Source: Treponema sp. UBA3662 (GTDB lineage Bacteria; Spirochaetota; Spirochaetia; Treponematales; Treponemataceae). From it: a stretch of DNA of 13,138 nt. The translations under genes were made by a program, and so were the position numbers. Of the stretch, positions 13,135 through 13,138 are shown one piece after another (within the stretch, counting starts at the first letter, position 1; each line of letters opens with the position of its first letter). The notes below the pieces were generated by a model that saw nothing but the letters and a program-made list of their open reading frames with translations, was not told where the DNA came from and made no database searches. The stretch covers positions 1 to 13,138 of the forward strand of contig DFJV01000155.1 of the NCBI GenBank assembly GCA_002373205.1, written 5' to 3'.

Positions 13135-13138
13135 AACC

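Larger units (their letters stand above)
12828..13138. other. Non-coding region filled with small repeats
   Basis: I find no gene between the receptor promoter and the window end. The stretch holds an inverted repeat TTCCCC/GGGGAA (12853-12858/12862-12867) overlapping GGAAG/CTTCC (12864-12868/12871-12875), then a stem-loop at 12893-12921, a 14-base direct repeat, and three or more palindromic units up to the edge. The density suggests an insertion hotspot for short repeats. A promoter for a gene to the right may exist but is not clear. Confidence 0.6.

Noticed and set aside
12853..13138. Possible CRISPR array
   Set aside because: The repeats are of different types and irregularly spaced, without constant-length spacers or cas genes.

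Overview
The window looks like chromosomal DNA of a spirochaete, most likely a host-associated Treponema. The clues are the style of the chemotaxis receptor, the long-chain acyl-CoA synthetase and the small MerR protein, moderate GC content, and short palindromic repeats between genes. This assignment comes from protein character only; no search was run. No phage, transposase, CRISPR array, tRNA or rRNA was seen, and most genes are housekeeping genes. I do not find a convincing new multi-gene system; the interesting signals are in promoters, repeats and a few unusual active-site residues.

Layout. 3-1034 (+) is the C-terminal part of a long-chain acyl-CoA synthetase whose start lies left of the window. 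1035-1395 is non-coding and rich in hairpins and repeats. 1396-2619 (+) is an exported protein resembling DUF2931. From 7766 down to 2643 on the minus strand runs a compact four-gene cluster: ptsI, der, a small MerR regulator and an Rsm22/METTL17-type protein, with gaps of 23, 3 and 1 bases. 7767-8057 is the divergent promoter region, carrying a repeat element. 8058-9635 (+) is an aromatic amino acid ammonia-lyase of the HutH family, convergent with folP (10477-9659, -). Upstream of folP lie hairpins and then a methyl-accepting chemotaxis protein (12753-10636, -) with its own promoter. 12828-13138 has no gene and is packed with small palindromic repeats.

How the genes fit together. The minus-strand cluster joins Enzyme I, which in treponemes is thought to act in regulatory phosphotransfer, to two ribosome-assembly proteins: Der for the large subunit and the Rsm22-like protein for the small subunit. 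The MerR gene between them is a candidate local regulator. The other genes appear to be independently transcribed single genes.

The signals most worth checking are: (a) three genes (DUF2931-like, ptsI, hutH-like) whose best promoter ends only 6-7 bases before the ATG and which lack a Shine-Dalgarno sequence, suggesting leaderless mRNAs; (b) an ammonia-lyase with a mixed set of substrate-selectivity residues; (c) intergenic hairpins with compensated stem changes; (d) a Glu in place of Asp in the first G4 motif of Der; (e) a four-cysteine Fe-S-type motif in the bacterial Rsm22 homologue.
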